DNA of 31,583 nucleotides, taken from positions 1 to 31,583 of the forward strand of contig JAPEVF010000534.1 in NCBI GenBank assembly GCA_029747585.1. Direction: 5' to 3'. The notes beneath the pieces are model-generated. The model was not told the origin of the DNA and did no database searches. It was given only the letters and a program-made list of their open reading frames with translations. Positions within the stretch are counted from its first letter, which is position 1. The number at the start of each line of letters is the position of its first letter. Shown here one piece after another: positions 18,414 to 28,938 of the stretch. The position numbers and the translations under genes were made by a program. This stretch comes from Pleurotus djamor (taxonomy: Eukaryota > Basidiomycota > Agaricomycetes > Agaricales > Pleurotaceae).

Positions 18414-20075
18414 ATGATCCGTGGTGATGTAGCGCTCGTTTTGAAAGCCATGTGAGTTACTTTCTTCCGCAACATCGACCCCGCTGTTCATCACCAGTTA
18501 CCCAGCATTCCATCATACATAATCGGATTCACCCTCAGTTTGGTCCTGTACGGGGTACGTCCCTTCCGTGCAGACTCGCTGGTTCTTTGTGTTGACTCCT
18601 CTCAATATTCAAGACATTGTTAAGCCAGGTACGCTCGGTTTAGGTATGATCCCGCCCGAGCGATGATAATAATCTCCGAACCGCCCACCACCCCAGGCAA
18701 TCGCCTATTTTCGCTCATTCTCAACGTAAGCCCGCAGTCTTTGCCACTCCTTCGAATAAATAACAAACCGTCCCCATAGTGACCAGCGCCTCATCCGGCT
18801 ACTGGTAAGCATATCGTGAAACATGTCCCCATGGGGCGGTGTGATAATGATATTTCCTTCGCGTCTACGCTAGGTCGCGTACCTTCTAGCGGTTGAAACC
18901 GCGTTGACTGTCTACGACGTGTGGAACATCTCGAGCCACCTTCAAACAATCCCACCGGATACTGATGACGGTGTCATCCTCAGCGGTTCGTTTGATAACT
19001 GTCAGTCCGTCTTCACATTGCCGCTCGTACTACTGATGCTAACTGAACTGTGTCTATCCCGTTTCAGTGATGCAACTGAGTAAGCCTGCCATTCAGTATC
19101 CCCTTCATCGTTGTTCTCAGCTTGAGTTCCCATGATAGATACCGTTTTGACGGTAAGCCTACAGTGCGTCTTACTTACTTGTCTGACTTCGTCAACTGCG
19201 CTAGGTCCTTGTTTCTACCCCAGTTCAGTGTTTCTACGCATGGCGGCTTCGTACCCTCCAAGGGTCAAAATTCTTGACCGTGCTTATGTACGTCTTATCC
19301 GTCGTTTCGCTCAGTAAGTTTATCCTTCCCATTCAATCCACCAGGAATATTAACAAGCTTGATACCACCAGTCACAGGCATGATTACTGCCGTCGTCGTC
19401 CCCAGAGGAATACCTCTTTCGATCACCGCTGAATTTATCCAGAGCCTGAATCTCCCTGGGGAAGCCATGACGTGGGTATGGGTACCTACTCTGATGTGGC
19501 TTGGGACGTCGGCTTTGGCGGATGTCCTGATCACTGGGGCACTATCACACCGGCTGGTACGTTCAGGTCAATCCTTTACTCATTTTTCCCATGTCTGACA
19601 CTTTCTCGATCCTTATCCAACAGATTCAACTTCGAACGGGGATGAAGGGTACAGACAGTGTGGTGAATAGCATCATCCAAAGTAAACATTTTGCTGCACG
19701 TAAGGACTCGGTTTTCAACTCACGATCATCTCTGTCCAGTGACCGTTGAAACTGGCCTTTTAACCTCGGCTTGTATCATAGCCGAAATTATCTTGTTCAT
19801 CATCGAAGCCGTAAGTGGTTAACGCATCCCCTTCTGACCCTTCAATATTCCGTCGTTGAACCACTCGTTTCTTTCCCCAGGCCGGCGACACCAGTATTGC
19901 TGCACTGAGGCACCTCCCCGCTCATGATATACCTGCGAAGTACGTCATAGCAGACTTCGTCATCTCAAAACTGTACGCGAATACTCTGTTCGTTACGCTG
20001 AACGCACGGACACACTGGAGGATGAACTCGGTTATGCCATCGGTTCATACTGAAGATGTGTATTTTCGACAATAA
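18414..20075 (+). CDS. DUF6534-type multi-pass membrane protein A, about 314 aa
   Basis: Twelve small exons can be joined in phase: 18414-18451, 18506-18547, 18644-18725, 18787-18804, 18874-19000, 19068-19079, 19139-19152, 19205-19313, 19378-19556, 19624-19681, 19740-19810, 19881-20075. The product has about seven hydrophobic segments. It also has family landmarks: Val-Gln-Cys-Phe-Tyr-Ala-Trp-Arg-Leu in mid-protein, Ser-Ala-Leu-Ala-Asp-Val-Leu-Ile before a long loop, Thr-Asp-Ser-Val-Val-Asn, and Lys-Leu-Tyr-Ala-Asn-Thr-Leu near the C-end. This is the layout of the large Agaricomycete DUF6534 family, membrane proteins of unknown function, possibly receptor-like. Two exons are only 12 and 14 bases; their borders are supported because paralog B splices the same way. 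The join after residue 27 (third exon) is the least certain. The stop overlaps an AATAAA, and the gene converges on the F-box-like gene 62 bases away. Confidence 0.7.
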
Positions 20076-20076
20076 A
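20071..20076 (+). promoter_or_regulatory. AATAAA overlapping the stop codon of gene A
   Basis: The hexamer contains the TAA stop (20073-20075). If it is the poly(A) signal, the 3' UTR must be very short, as fits the 62-base gap to the convergent gene. Confidence 0.35.
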
Positions 20077-20137
20077 ACCATTTCCCGTCAAATCACAATC
20101 AGATGCTGTACGAGCTCGATACAGCGAGCCTCATTAG

Positions 20138-21332
20138 TTAATCCCGATTCACCACTCGGCGTTGCGGAAAGTAGCGTCTTAAAGCCTTCCACCACACCTC
20201 CCATGGTCCCAAATACCATGGAACGCACAGAATCATAGGCAAAGACGATGACGATGACAATGTCGCAGTGGAATCCCTGATGTACCGGGATACCTCTGAC
20301 GGTGGTTTGGCGCCATTCGCGTAATCAACCGCTTTGAGGCTGGGGAAGGCGTTGAATAGCGCGCTTTTGTGGGCTGTGGGATTGCTGACGGATCGACTGC
20401 TAACGCAGATGTAACGGAGGGTGGATGAAGGGATGCAAGACAGATCCTTCGCGCTCAGCTTTGGCTGTCGTAAGGATGGGAAAGTGAGTGGCCAGAACTC
20501 CGTAGAAGATGGAACATACCTCTCTCCCATACGCTCTGAGATTGAGGTACTCAATCGACTCTAGGTAAGGAGACATCAAACGGAAGTTCGCCGCGTTTGG
20601 AAAATCGATCTTGAGTGTCTTGATGTTCCTAAAGGTTTCGTGAGGATGCCTGAAGCTCGTTGTATGATGTATGCGCCCGGCCAGATGTTCAACAGGGCGT
20701 TGTGATTTATTCACAAAGACATCCCAGAGTCCTGAGTCGCCGATAAACGTTTGAAGACATGGGAGAGCGAACGATGGGAGAGGGAGGTCTTGGAATACTG
20801 CCACTCCCAGATCCACATACTGTAGAGTGGGTTGTGCCACCAGTATTCTGAGTGTAGTGGCGGAGGTGACTCCAGAGATGAGGCTGAGGTGGGTGAGTCT
20901 GAAGCAATTATCGGAGGGAATCGTTTTGAGAATGACATCGGGCGTTGATGGGAGCGACATATGTAATTTCTTGAGGTTGGGCATGGACGCGATGACGGTG
21001 GATAGCTCATAGTGGGCTGACATCTTGTCTAGCAGACTTTCACGCCCGATCTTCAATATGAATTCTTTTGTGAGGGTTAGATGCTCGTGATTTGATGGGA
21101 GGTTGCCGCAGCGTGTGTACATCGGATTCGTCTGAAATTCCCCATAAAATCCCTCATAATACGGAGATGTCCCTTCGATAGTTATATGCCCGTATAGAAC
21201 AGGGAGAGCGATATCGTACATCCGACGCGAGACCAAGAGGACCGGGAGGACCCTCGTGCGAAGGGGGGTTCCAACTTCCAGTAGGATTTGTGTCCAGGAC
21301 TCAGTGGGGAGAGAAAGCGACAAGTCCGACAT
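20138..21332 (-). CDS. F-box-like/LRR protein, 379 aa
   Basis: Two exons, 21332-20520 and 20464-20138, join across a 55-base intron (GTATGT...CGACAG) in phase 0. The N-terminus has the form of a fungal F-box: Leu-Pro-Thr-Glu-Ser-Trp-x-Gln-Ile-Leu-Leu-Glu-Val, then Leu-Leu-Val-Ser-Arg-Arg-Met-Tyr-Asp-Ile-Ala-Leu-Pro-Val-Leu-Tyr. Leucine-rich repeats follow (Pro-Asn-Leu-Lys-Lys-Leu-His-Met-Ser-Leu; Ile-Lys-Thr-Leu-Lys-Ile; Tyr-Leu-Glu-Ser-Ile-Glu-Tyr-Leu-Asn-Leu). The C-end has a Trp-rich tail (Trp-Glu-Val-Trp-Trp-Lys). F-box proteins of this kind usually recruit substrates to SCF ubiquitin ligases through Skp1; mushroom genomes hold hundreds with unknown targets. A close paralog with the intron at the same place lies at the right edge of the window. 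It converges with membrane gene A and lies 243 bases downstream of membrane gene B on the same strand. Confidence 0.75.
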
Positions 21333-21575
21333 TTGCTATTGAGCACCACTGAGAGCTCATAGATTTGAAGAAGATATTGAAGAACTCACCGCCGACGCGT
21401 CGAGGTCAAAGAATCGATGTGAGATGGTTGGCAACGTGGGGGCTGGGCGGCGACCCAGGATAGACCAGGAGGCCCCTGTTTGGTCCCTTTCACCCTCGTC
21501 GTGCGTGTTCAGCATGGTTCAAGTCGACGAACAGGCGCACGAATTACAAGTTGGTAAGTTATACTTTTACAGGTA

Positions 21576-23209
21576 CTATACTTCAAAGATATCCTCAGTC
21601 TTCAACGTATCGGCCTCCATCGCCTTAGCCCTCCACTTCACCCTGGCGTTCAGCGTAGCCAACAGAGTATTGGCGTACAATTTTGATAGTGCAAAGTCAG
21701 CTATAACGTACTTTGCCAGAAACCCATGATTAGAGAAGTAATCGTCGCTCTTGAGGCCACCGTGTTTATCAAACTATGTGGAGTTAGGGTACTCTGTTTG
21801 GACAAAACGATGGTATCACGAAGTAAGCTGACTCACCGCTTCGATGAGGAACAGGACGATTTCGGCGATGATGCACGCAGAGGTTAGAAATCCGGTTTCT
21901 ATCGCAACTAGGGATGCAAACAGCCGAGTTCAGGTATATAATTCTCTGAAGACCGGCGCGGACATACGCTGAATGACACTATTAACAACGGTATCGGTTC
22001 TCTTCATCCCAGTTCGTGACTTGGACTAGGCAAATGAATTTGTGAGATTGAGCTGCAGCGGAAGATGAGGAATGTGCCGTACGAGCTTGTAAAAGAGGCC
22101 TCCGGTGACCAGGACGTCCACCAGAGCCGAGGACCCGAGCCATAGCAACGTAGGGAGTAAAGTCCATAACCCGCTATCCCCAGGGAAATTTGACTTCCCA
22201 ATGAATTTCGCCGCTATGACCAGTGGTATTCCACGAGGGACGACCACAGCGGTAACTATGCCCATTACTGAAAATCCAACAGCCATCAATAAAACGTGTG
22301 GGAGATGACGAAACAGCCAGGAAGCTCACCCAGCGAAATGAACGACAAAAAATACATGAGGATGGTAAGGTACCACGAATTCTGAAGGGCGCGAAGCCGC
22401 CACACGTAGAAGCACTGAACAGGAGTTGATACAAGGACCTTCAAAGGTAGATGTGATCAACGCGCTGATAGTTAGGTCAATATGACTACTGTGCTCACTA
22501 TGAGGATTGTATCTGAAGGGATCATTGTCATAGATCAGTTCAACACAAGGAGAAAGAGAGGTTTAACACCTACTAAGCTGCATCACTGTCATACAGATCA
22601 TCAGGTACATTGGATGTATCAACCAGAGTCCCATCAGAAAGGGACTAACGATTATAGAAGGATCCTTCGAGGCCAACGCCATAACTGGGTTCTACGCCGG
22701 TGCGAACGACAAAATGGATCGCAATATTCCACACATCGTAGCCGGTAAGCGCAGTTTCGACGGCTAAAAGATAAGACACCTGTACTCCAAATCCAAGTCG
22801 GGTTCCAAGTCCATTTGGTTAGCAAAACGCCAGCACCTCGTTGAAGACAGGGAGGTTGTTTCACCAGTAGTCGAATGGAAATGTTGTCGCTAGGGGGTCA
22901 CAAGTTAGAGGGGAAAGTGCAGATGAAAGTGGAAGAGAAAGAAGGTGGAACGTACGAGGAAAATGAACGAAAGTATGTGATCGCTTGGCTCAATAAAGTC
23001 TGGGTGGGTAGTTGAAACGATAATGAGGTTGGGAGGACGGAACCCACGAACACCGTACAAGGATAAGGTGAGTGTCAAGCCGATGAGATAAGGTGGGATA
23101 CTGAAAGCAGAAATGCAGATAGGATGGAGTACAGCGTCAGAATCGCAGTGCAAGGCCCGGGAGGTACTCACATGCTCTTCAGCGGAAGGTCCACCAGACC
23201 ACGAAGCAT
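21576..23209 (-). CDS. DUF6534-type multi-pass membrane protein B, paralog of A
   Basis: This minus-strand gene is a close paralog of A. It starts Met-Leu-Arg-Gly at 23209 with the same short first exon (23209-23172, Leu-Lys-Ser then intron) and continues Ile-Pro-Pro-Tyr-Leu-Ile-Gly (exon from 23100). Shared landmarks follow in order: Tyr-Leu-Leu-Ala-Val-Glu-Thr-Ala-Leu-Thr, Val-Leu-Val-Ser-Thr-Pro-Val-Gln-Cys-Phe-Tyr, Ala-Val-Val-Val-Pro-Arg-Gly-Ile-Pro-Leu, Ser-Ala-Leu-Val-Asp-Val-Leu-Val-Thr-Gly, Lys-Tyr-Val-Ile-Ala-Asp-Phe. The last exon ends Glu-Asp-Ile-Phe-Glu-Val and TAG. Most introns sit at the same sites as in A, including the 12- and 14-base micro-exons. One weak point: the micro-exon near 22889-22865 is 25 bases here (18 in A) and does not restore phase from the obvious donor at 22955. 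Either a weaker donor is used or the gene carries a frameshift. Confidence 0.6.
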
Positions 23210-23317
23210 CCTCGTTGGAACTAGAATAAAGGCCTCCGATCCTCAGAAGCTGCAACCAAATTTCAGAGAGCGGGGAGGTAGGATAAAAACACCTTACCAT
23301 CGCGCCCGGATTTCACG

Positions 23318-23325
23318 TCTTTATA
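23318..23325 (-). promoter_or_regulatory. TATA box of gene B
   Basis: TATAAAGA on the minus strand lies 109 bases before the ATG of gene B. Between them is another ATG (about 23300) directly followed by a GTAAGG donor and a GCAG acceptor, so the leader may itself be spliced. Confidence 0.4.
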
Positions 23326-23459
23326 TCTTCTTTCGCGGACCCACTACGACCCTTGTTCAATTCCAGTAGGAGACCTCGATCTGCATCTGGTGAATGGGGG
23401 TTCATTAAGAACCACAGGGAGTTCAATACAAAAGTGAAAGTAAGGCAATCAAACTCAAA

Positions 23460-25148
23460 ATGATGGGAACGGCCGGAGACTCAGCAACCCCGACTCAAAG
23501 GTGGCGCTATGCACCTCCGAAATCGCGGAACTGAGGTTTGTTTCAAGGTGGAAGTCGATCCCGACGGTGACGACTGGGAGAGTTGCCGTTGGGACAGTAA
23601 GCACTTCAGTTCGCTTGGGTCAGATTTCGCTAGTCTCTAGGAGACCGTCGCTTGAGAACAGGCACAGGAGAGATGAAACACATTCCGAGAAGCAGGCTCC
23701 GGGTTCAAGGTAGTGTTTNGANTGGAAAGTGGCTATAGATAGCAGTATCGCGCGTGCTCATACGATGCATATGTCAAAACAGGGAGAACATACAAGAGGT
23801 CATGACGAAATCAAGAAATGGCAAGACAGTACCCCAGAGCTGGGGGAGTAAGTACCAGCAAGGTTGAAGCACCTTCGACGTAAAAGGGAGTAAGTAAGAG
23901 ACGTGGGCGATCTCCAAGGACATAGTAACATCAACGTCCGAGCCCATGTGGGGCCATAGGTACAGTCGCAAAGTCACTTCCTCGTCGTGGGATCTCGGGC
24001 TGAAAATCCCTGGGCGGAAGATGGGAACCCATGAGCAAGCGATAGCCCGGCAGTGATCACGATGTACGGATACGCGAGGATGAAAGGGCGGGTAGCGAAG
24101 GAGACGTTCATAGAGGGTTTGTAATGACCCAGAGTTCGATGTGTTTGAACCGAGAAGTTCATGTTCGAGTAGAGGTCTCAAACATTGAGGTCCATCATGC
24201 GACGACATCCAGGTAGATATCTCCGTACTACCATCTTCGATTGCGCCATGATCAGCAGGAACCATGGAAGAGTTGGGGATCCTGGGGCTCGGGTACACGA
24301 GGCGAGGTGCGATTTCAGGATTCTAGCATTGTGGGTCGGAAGCATGTGTAAGTCGGAAACGATGGGGGGGTAGATGAAGAGGTGAATGGGTAGGCAAACG
24401 CTCGCATGGGAGGGCGCTGAGGATACTCGTCCGCCACCGCCAGTTTGAGCTCTGCTCATCCCTCCACCACAAAGGATCACATACTCCTCGCGGGGATAGC
24501 GACCCGAAAGTAAGTGGCCGCTGACGCGGACTCGCTGAGAACGCCAAGGAGGGAACGGCAAATGTCCTCGAGTTCTCGCTGAGTTGAGATATGATCTCCG
24601 TGGAGGATGGATTACAGCGCCGAGAAGACATAGGTCGCGCGGCCTTCGCCACATCTGTGGACATGATGGCAGACAAAGACCAACACGAGCCAACCCGGTC
24701 CTTAGCCTCCTCCTCAGTGGTTTGTATTGACCATGGTGACACTTTGGCTCGACTGCTCGTCGAAAATGTAGTGGGTGCAATTCACGAGTCCCGAACTTCC
24801 AAAAACTGAATGTCTTGAATATCGAGGGCCTGATCGCAAATGAGAATATAGCCTCATCGGATACTGTCATTGCTCACCTTCCCGAAACCAAAGAGAATCA
24901 GCCGGCCTCCACCGTCAAAGATAGGTACGAGTGGTCCAGCCCATGACGTGAAGCCGTGTCAGGACACAATCCAGATGGACTTGACGAAATCTCATCGCTT
25001 CTTCGTAGCCATTCCCCGGTCCGACCCAACTTTCCAGGACGCTGTTTTTGTGTAACCGTGATGGACATTCGCTCAAGTCTGAGGTAACCAAGGTCGTGCG
25101 CGATTGGGGTCGTTTGACTCTGGGAAGGAGAACGTCAGCATCATTCTG
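23460..25148 (-). other. Unresolved minus-strand gene region, membrane-protein-like
   Basis: Several minus-strand frames read like protein but I could not assemble them. One of 78 codons runs 25148-24915. A segment (about 24959-24880) ends Leu-Ile-Leu-Phe-Gly-Phe-Gly-Lys before a GTGAGC donor. A piece near 24160-23974 contains a hydrophobic span (Phe-Ile-Leu-Ala-Tyr-Pro-Tyr-Ile-Val-Ile). A frame at 23930-23774 is rich in Leu/Trp. Two ambiguous bases (23719, 23722) fall in the 3' part and may break a frame. It could be another multi-pass membrane protein in the cluster, intact or decayed. The long overlapping frame at 24870-24178 is not obviously the coding one. Confidence 0.25.
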
Positions 25149-25693
25149 CCTCTGTTGAGGGACAAAATTCGGGAAATAGCAAAAGGACGTTGGAAGAGAG
25201 GTAACAAAAGACTGAACCCACCCCAGTAAAGAAAGTACAGTGGCTTGGTTTCATTCCAGGCAGAATTGTAAGTCTCAGTGACCCATTGCTCTCGGCGTGT
25301 TGGCTCGGATTGGATTCGAGGGTGGGCAAGAGCCTGAGGGAGAAGAGAACACCGCCCGTGGCCGGAAGACTCCATCAAACCCACAGAACGACCGTGGAGA
25401 CAAATTGCCTTTCAAGGAAAGGGATCTCTCCTAGCCCCTTCTCTCTAGAGTCGCACCGTGAGCTGTTCAGAGGGATATATATACAAGATATCATGGATAT
25501 ATAACGATACATTCAAGCAAGTGTGAGCACGAGTATCCCCAAGAGAAAAAAAGATTCATGAATTAATCGTCAAGAAGAATCACCAGAGAAAGTCTTCATC
25601 TCTATCTCATGGAATTGTTCCTCGTAAGCTACCTTGACCACTGGTGCTATTCGAGCACCTATACGGATAGGAAAATTGGATGAAGGTGGTAGT

Positions 25694-27259
25694 TCAGTAA
25701 AATTGTCTTGCGAAGCAGAAGATAGACGACGAACCTCGTAGATCAGCGCTTGGACTTGAGTGGCCCCTCTGCCCCGTACGTGACCGCAAAGACAACCTGA
25801 ATGATTCGATCGAGGTCTCGTCCGTTCCGTTTCGAAGAACGTTTCGAGAGTTCAGCCTAAAACGTGAGATCGATGGTCTCAGTGCAGTAGACCTCAAAAT
25901 GGAATGAAAGGGATGGCGGCGCACGCTGCGAAGTACGAGTTTGCGTAGACTGTGTGGGGAGTAAGCGGAAGCCTCCAGGAAAAAGAAAGGAGAGGTCACT
26001 AACCTCTGGCCAGACAGATGTACACGCCCAGGTAGATCACTAAAGAATAAGGTTAGACACACAGGGTAGGAGTCTCATAGCGATAACGTACATTCATATG
26101 GCAGCGCTATACTCTGCGAAGATAGCACAACTCGTCAGTCTCAAGGAAGCAAAATGGATAACCCGTCAAAGACTCACTAAGACGGCGGCAAGGACAGCGA
26201 CAATGCTGACCCCAAAGCTCGGTGAACCGGTCTCATAGAGCAGTTTCGTAGGAACGTACCTCGTGATGAGCCCAGTCGCTGAAAACAGAGAATAATATTA
26301 TTCCAAAGTCGACCTCGACCATGGGAACATAAAAGGACTTACTAAGTGTCATGACAATGATCCTATCGATCATCGTCGCAGACCTGCCAACCCCGCACAT
26401 TAGATCACATCCCGTTTTCATGCGCCGGATTTCTTCAGCGGATTGACGCTGATAGTGATAACTCACCTCGTAAACGCCGACCTCCTCTGCAACGCCAAAT
26501 TCCAGCAAAGCATCCCCGCAAGGAACAAATCAATGAACGCCGAAACGAACATCCCGCTAATGGACAACCACCGCCAATTCAACGTGAACTCTGCCAGACC
26601 ACGGGTACCACAAATGACGACAACGGGGATAGTAGAAGCAAAGGTGTAGAGGATGAGAAGGATACAGGGGATGATAGGCCAGATTTGCTTGGTGAATCGG
26701 CGGACGCGGTCGAGGAAATAGATCTAACGGTGTAATCAGGTTGAGTTTTGAGACGGGGGCGATGAACGTAGGCATGGGAGTAGAAGGACGACGGACCTGA
26801 ACGACGATTCCAGACCAGTTACCCACCAGGATCGTTGCTAATATCTGGTACGGTGGATTGAGGAACATGAGAATCGGCGCGTTTAGGTACGGTTCGACCG
26901 CTGCTGAGTATAGGAGGTGTGTCGAGAAGATCATCCCGAATAGTTCTAATCCCCTATGGACACAAGAATAACGGTTAGAAAGAGCAGGTTGAGTGACATT
27001 CAACAGAGAAAACTCACCAGACAACCGCCGACTTCGCAAATTGGAAGTGAGTTCAGAAGGCGACGTTCATTCAGCGTTGAGCTCAACAAAGACGAGGAAG
27101 ACATATAGTACTCACGAAGATCTTGATATGCATTGGATCCTTCGGGTAATTCGAATAGTAGAAGAACGCCTGAATCGTCGCCGCACCAAACAAGAAACTC
27201 GACACCAAAATCCCAACCTTAATAGCAACCACACTCGAAACCACCGAAAACGTCGACAT
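25694..27259 (-). CDS. DUF6534 multi-pass membrane protein C, 319 aa
   Basis: Ten exons join in phase: 27259-27116, 27031-27018, 26953-26797, 26723-26467, 26383-26343, 26278-26178, 26113-26092, 26039-26004, 25949-25925, 25856-25694. The N-terminus is textbook for the family: a first membrane segment, then Gln-Ala-Phe-Phe-Tyr-Tyr-Ser-Asn-Tyr-Pro-Lys-Asp-Pro and Lys-Ile-Phe. Later landmarks are Val-Gln-Ile-Tyr-Phe-Leu-Asp-Arg-Val-Arg-Arg, Ser-Ala-Phe-Ile-Asp-Leu-Phe-Leu-Ala, Ala-Thr-Met-Ile-Asp-Arg-Ile-Ile, Thr-Thr-Gly-Leu-Ile-Thr, and Tyr-Ala-Asn-Ser-Tyr-Phe-Ala-Ala-Leu-Asn-Ser-Arg before a polar tail. About seven membrane helices are expected, with a short outside N-terminus. The function of the family is unknown. 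It is more canonical than A and B, and only distantly similar to them, so the cluster is not a simple recent triplication. Confidence 0.8.
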
Positions 27260-27718
27260 TTCGCTTCTTCAAAGACAAAAGGGACCGTGCGGTGGCTTAG
27301 GCGTTATGCGTCCAGGTCGTGTGGTAGGACGTAGGAGTGGACGTCGGAACCGACCTGCGTCGGGAGCGAAAAGGGAGCAAGAGGAAGATTCGTACTTGGC
27401 TGATGGTTAAGGTTAAGAACACATCGGAGGTTAAGTGTGTTGATAGGCGTTACTGACGGGGTACGGGCCTTGAAAACCGAGAGGTCCGCATCAGTTCCTG
27501 GGGTCCCTTGTTGGGTCCAACCATTTGATAAGCTGTGCTAACAACGACACGCCTTCAACACCAGTGGTGGTGGCGAGTTGCAAGTGGAGTTTCGTATACG
27601 TCCAGAAACTGGAGGAGATAGGCTTGTGACATGACGTGAGAGAAAGATAATAAGTTTCTTACCAGCCGGTGCTAGTCGAACCAACAGAGTAAAACGGAGA
27701 AATGCGAAGAGAAGAGAT
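27260..27718. other. Divergent intergenic region
   Basis: No gene was seen. It probably holds the promoter of membrane gene C (minus) and possibly that of the short plus-strand frame starting at 27719. Confidence 0.4.
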
Positions 27719-27985
27719 ATGAAATGTCAGGAGACCAGAGGTTGCGTGATCGTGCTTGATGAAATTGTCAACATCCTGAGAGAACGGGAACTAGACCATC
27801 AAAACATACCGTGGCTGGGCAGGGACGAAAACATTCATCCGTTTCTCCGAAACCTCCGTCTTGATGCTAACATTTCATCAGATCTCGATGACGTCGCTTT
27901 CATCAACCAGGGAGCATTGTATGGACAACGATGGTTGCATCCAGTCGCGGGAAATTACCAGTCTGACGACATAGAAGTGACTTAA
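27719..27985 (+). CDS. Possible small protein, 88 aa
   Basis: An ATG-initiated frame reads like a folded protein: a helix (Val-Ile-Val-Leu-Asp-Glu-Ile-Val-Asn-Ile-Leu), then Asn-Ile-Pro-Trp-Leu-Gly, then an acidic end before TAA. No introns are needed. It has no recognisable motif, and its length is near the noise level, so it could also be an exon or chance. Confidence 0.3.
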   Translation: MKCQETRGCVIVLDEIVNILRERELDHQNIPWLGRDENIHPFLRNLRLDANISSDLDDVAFINQGALYGQRWLHPVAGNYQSDDIEVT

Positions 27986-28868
27986 GCATTGTGGGGACGT
28001 TGGCACCTCTCACCACCTCAACCCGTGTTTTACAGCGGCTGTGTGAGTCTGTGACGCGAACGATTGTGAGACGTCCACCAAGGTACGCCACTACGATCGC
28101 CACTGAATCCGTGGCGTCGATCTGTTCCCGGTTAAACTCTACGTCGGAGGAATCGATCAACCAAAAAAATCGACCACGATACGTTGGTACGTACTCAAGT
28201 AGCAGAGAGGACCCCACATTGCGAAGCTGTCAAAACTTGGATGCCGCTATCATGACTTGACACATGTCGACGGATTCAAGGAATCCTCCCCGGATGATTG
28301 GTACCCGAAGGTAGCCACAGGTGAGGCTGAGCGTAACTATATCTCCGCCGAAGGGAGTGCACATATTCAACCAAACGAACGGTAAAAATGACCTGGGTGT
28401 CGGAGAGAGCTCCCTGATGGTACACAGATGTCCAATTCCCAGCCCTCTTTCAGAATAAGTGATCGGGAAAGCATGTCGTTCGGACGCTGCAAGGGAGAGC
28501 AGAAACAACGGAGATCAGCTCTTGGGGATTGAGTTACGAGCAGGGATGATGAATTGGCTTACTACAGGCGGTACTCTGTATGCGATAGAACAACTTTCAA
28601 TTTGAGAAACCCTAGCATCTGAAATTTCGCGTGAGAAGTTAGCATGCCGAAAGGATGAGGTGGTGTCTAAACAGATGACCCATCGACGAGGAAGTGAGCG
28701 GGAAGGACCCTGACATTCCTTATTGAGGTGGGCCGTCACTGAGTAGTGATGCATGATGGCTCGCTTTCATCCCGTGGTAAAGAAGCCATTCTTTCTGGGC
28801 GGAAAGTGACCGGTGACCTTTAAGATAAAGAGGGCAGTGAAGGTATGCATCGCTTCAAAACTGTGTAT
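27986..28868. other. Stretch without a supported gene
   Basis: Minus-strand frames at 28217-27903, 28508-28230 and 28754-28515 have protein-like parts, such as a hydrophobic Val-Ala-Ile-Val-Val-Ala-Tyr-Leu. None is joined by clear splice sites or shows a domain. A decayed gene is possible. Confidence 0.3.
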
Positions 28869-28938
28869 TCAGGGACTACAAGGAGCTGCCAGTGAACCCT
28901 TGAAGGAGGTTGCGCAATCAGCGACGACTACAGAAGTG

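Noticed and set aside
24178..24870. Minus-strand frame of 230 codons
   Set aside because: Long, but Arg/Pro/His-rich with no domain. Neighbouring frames carry hydrophobic, protein-like text with splice sites. Kept only as part of an unresolved region.
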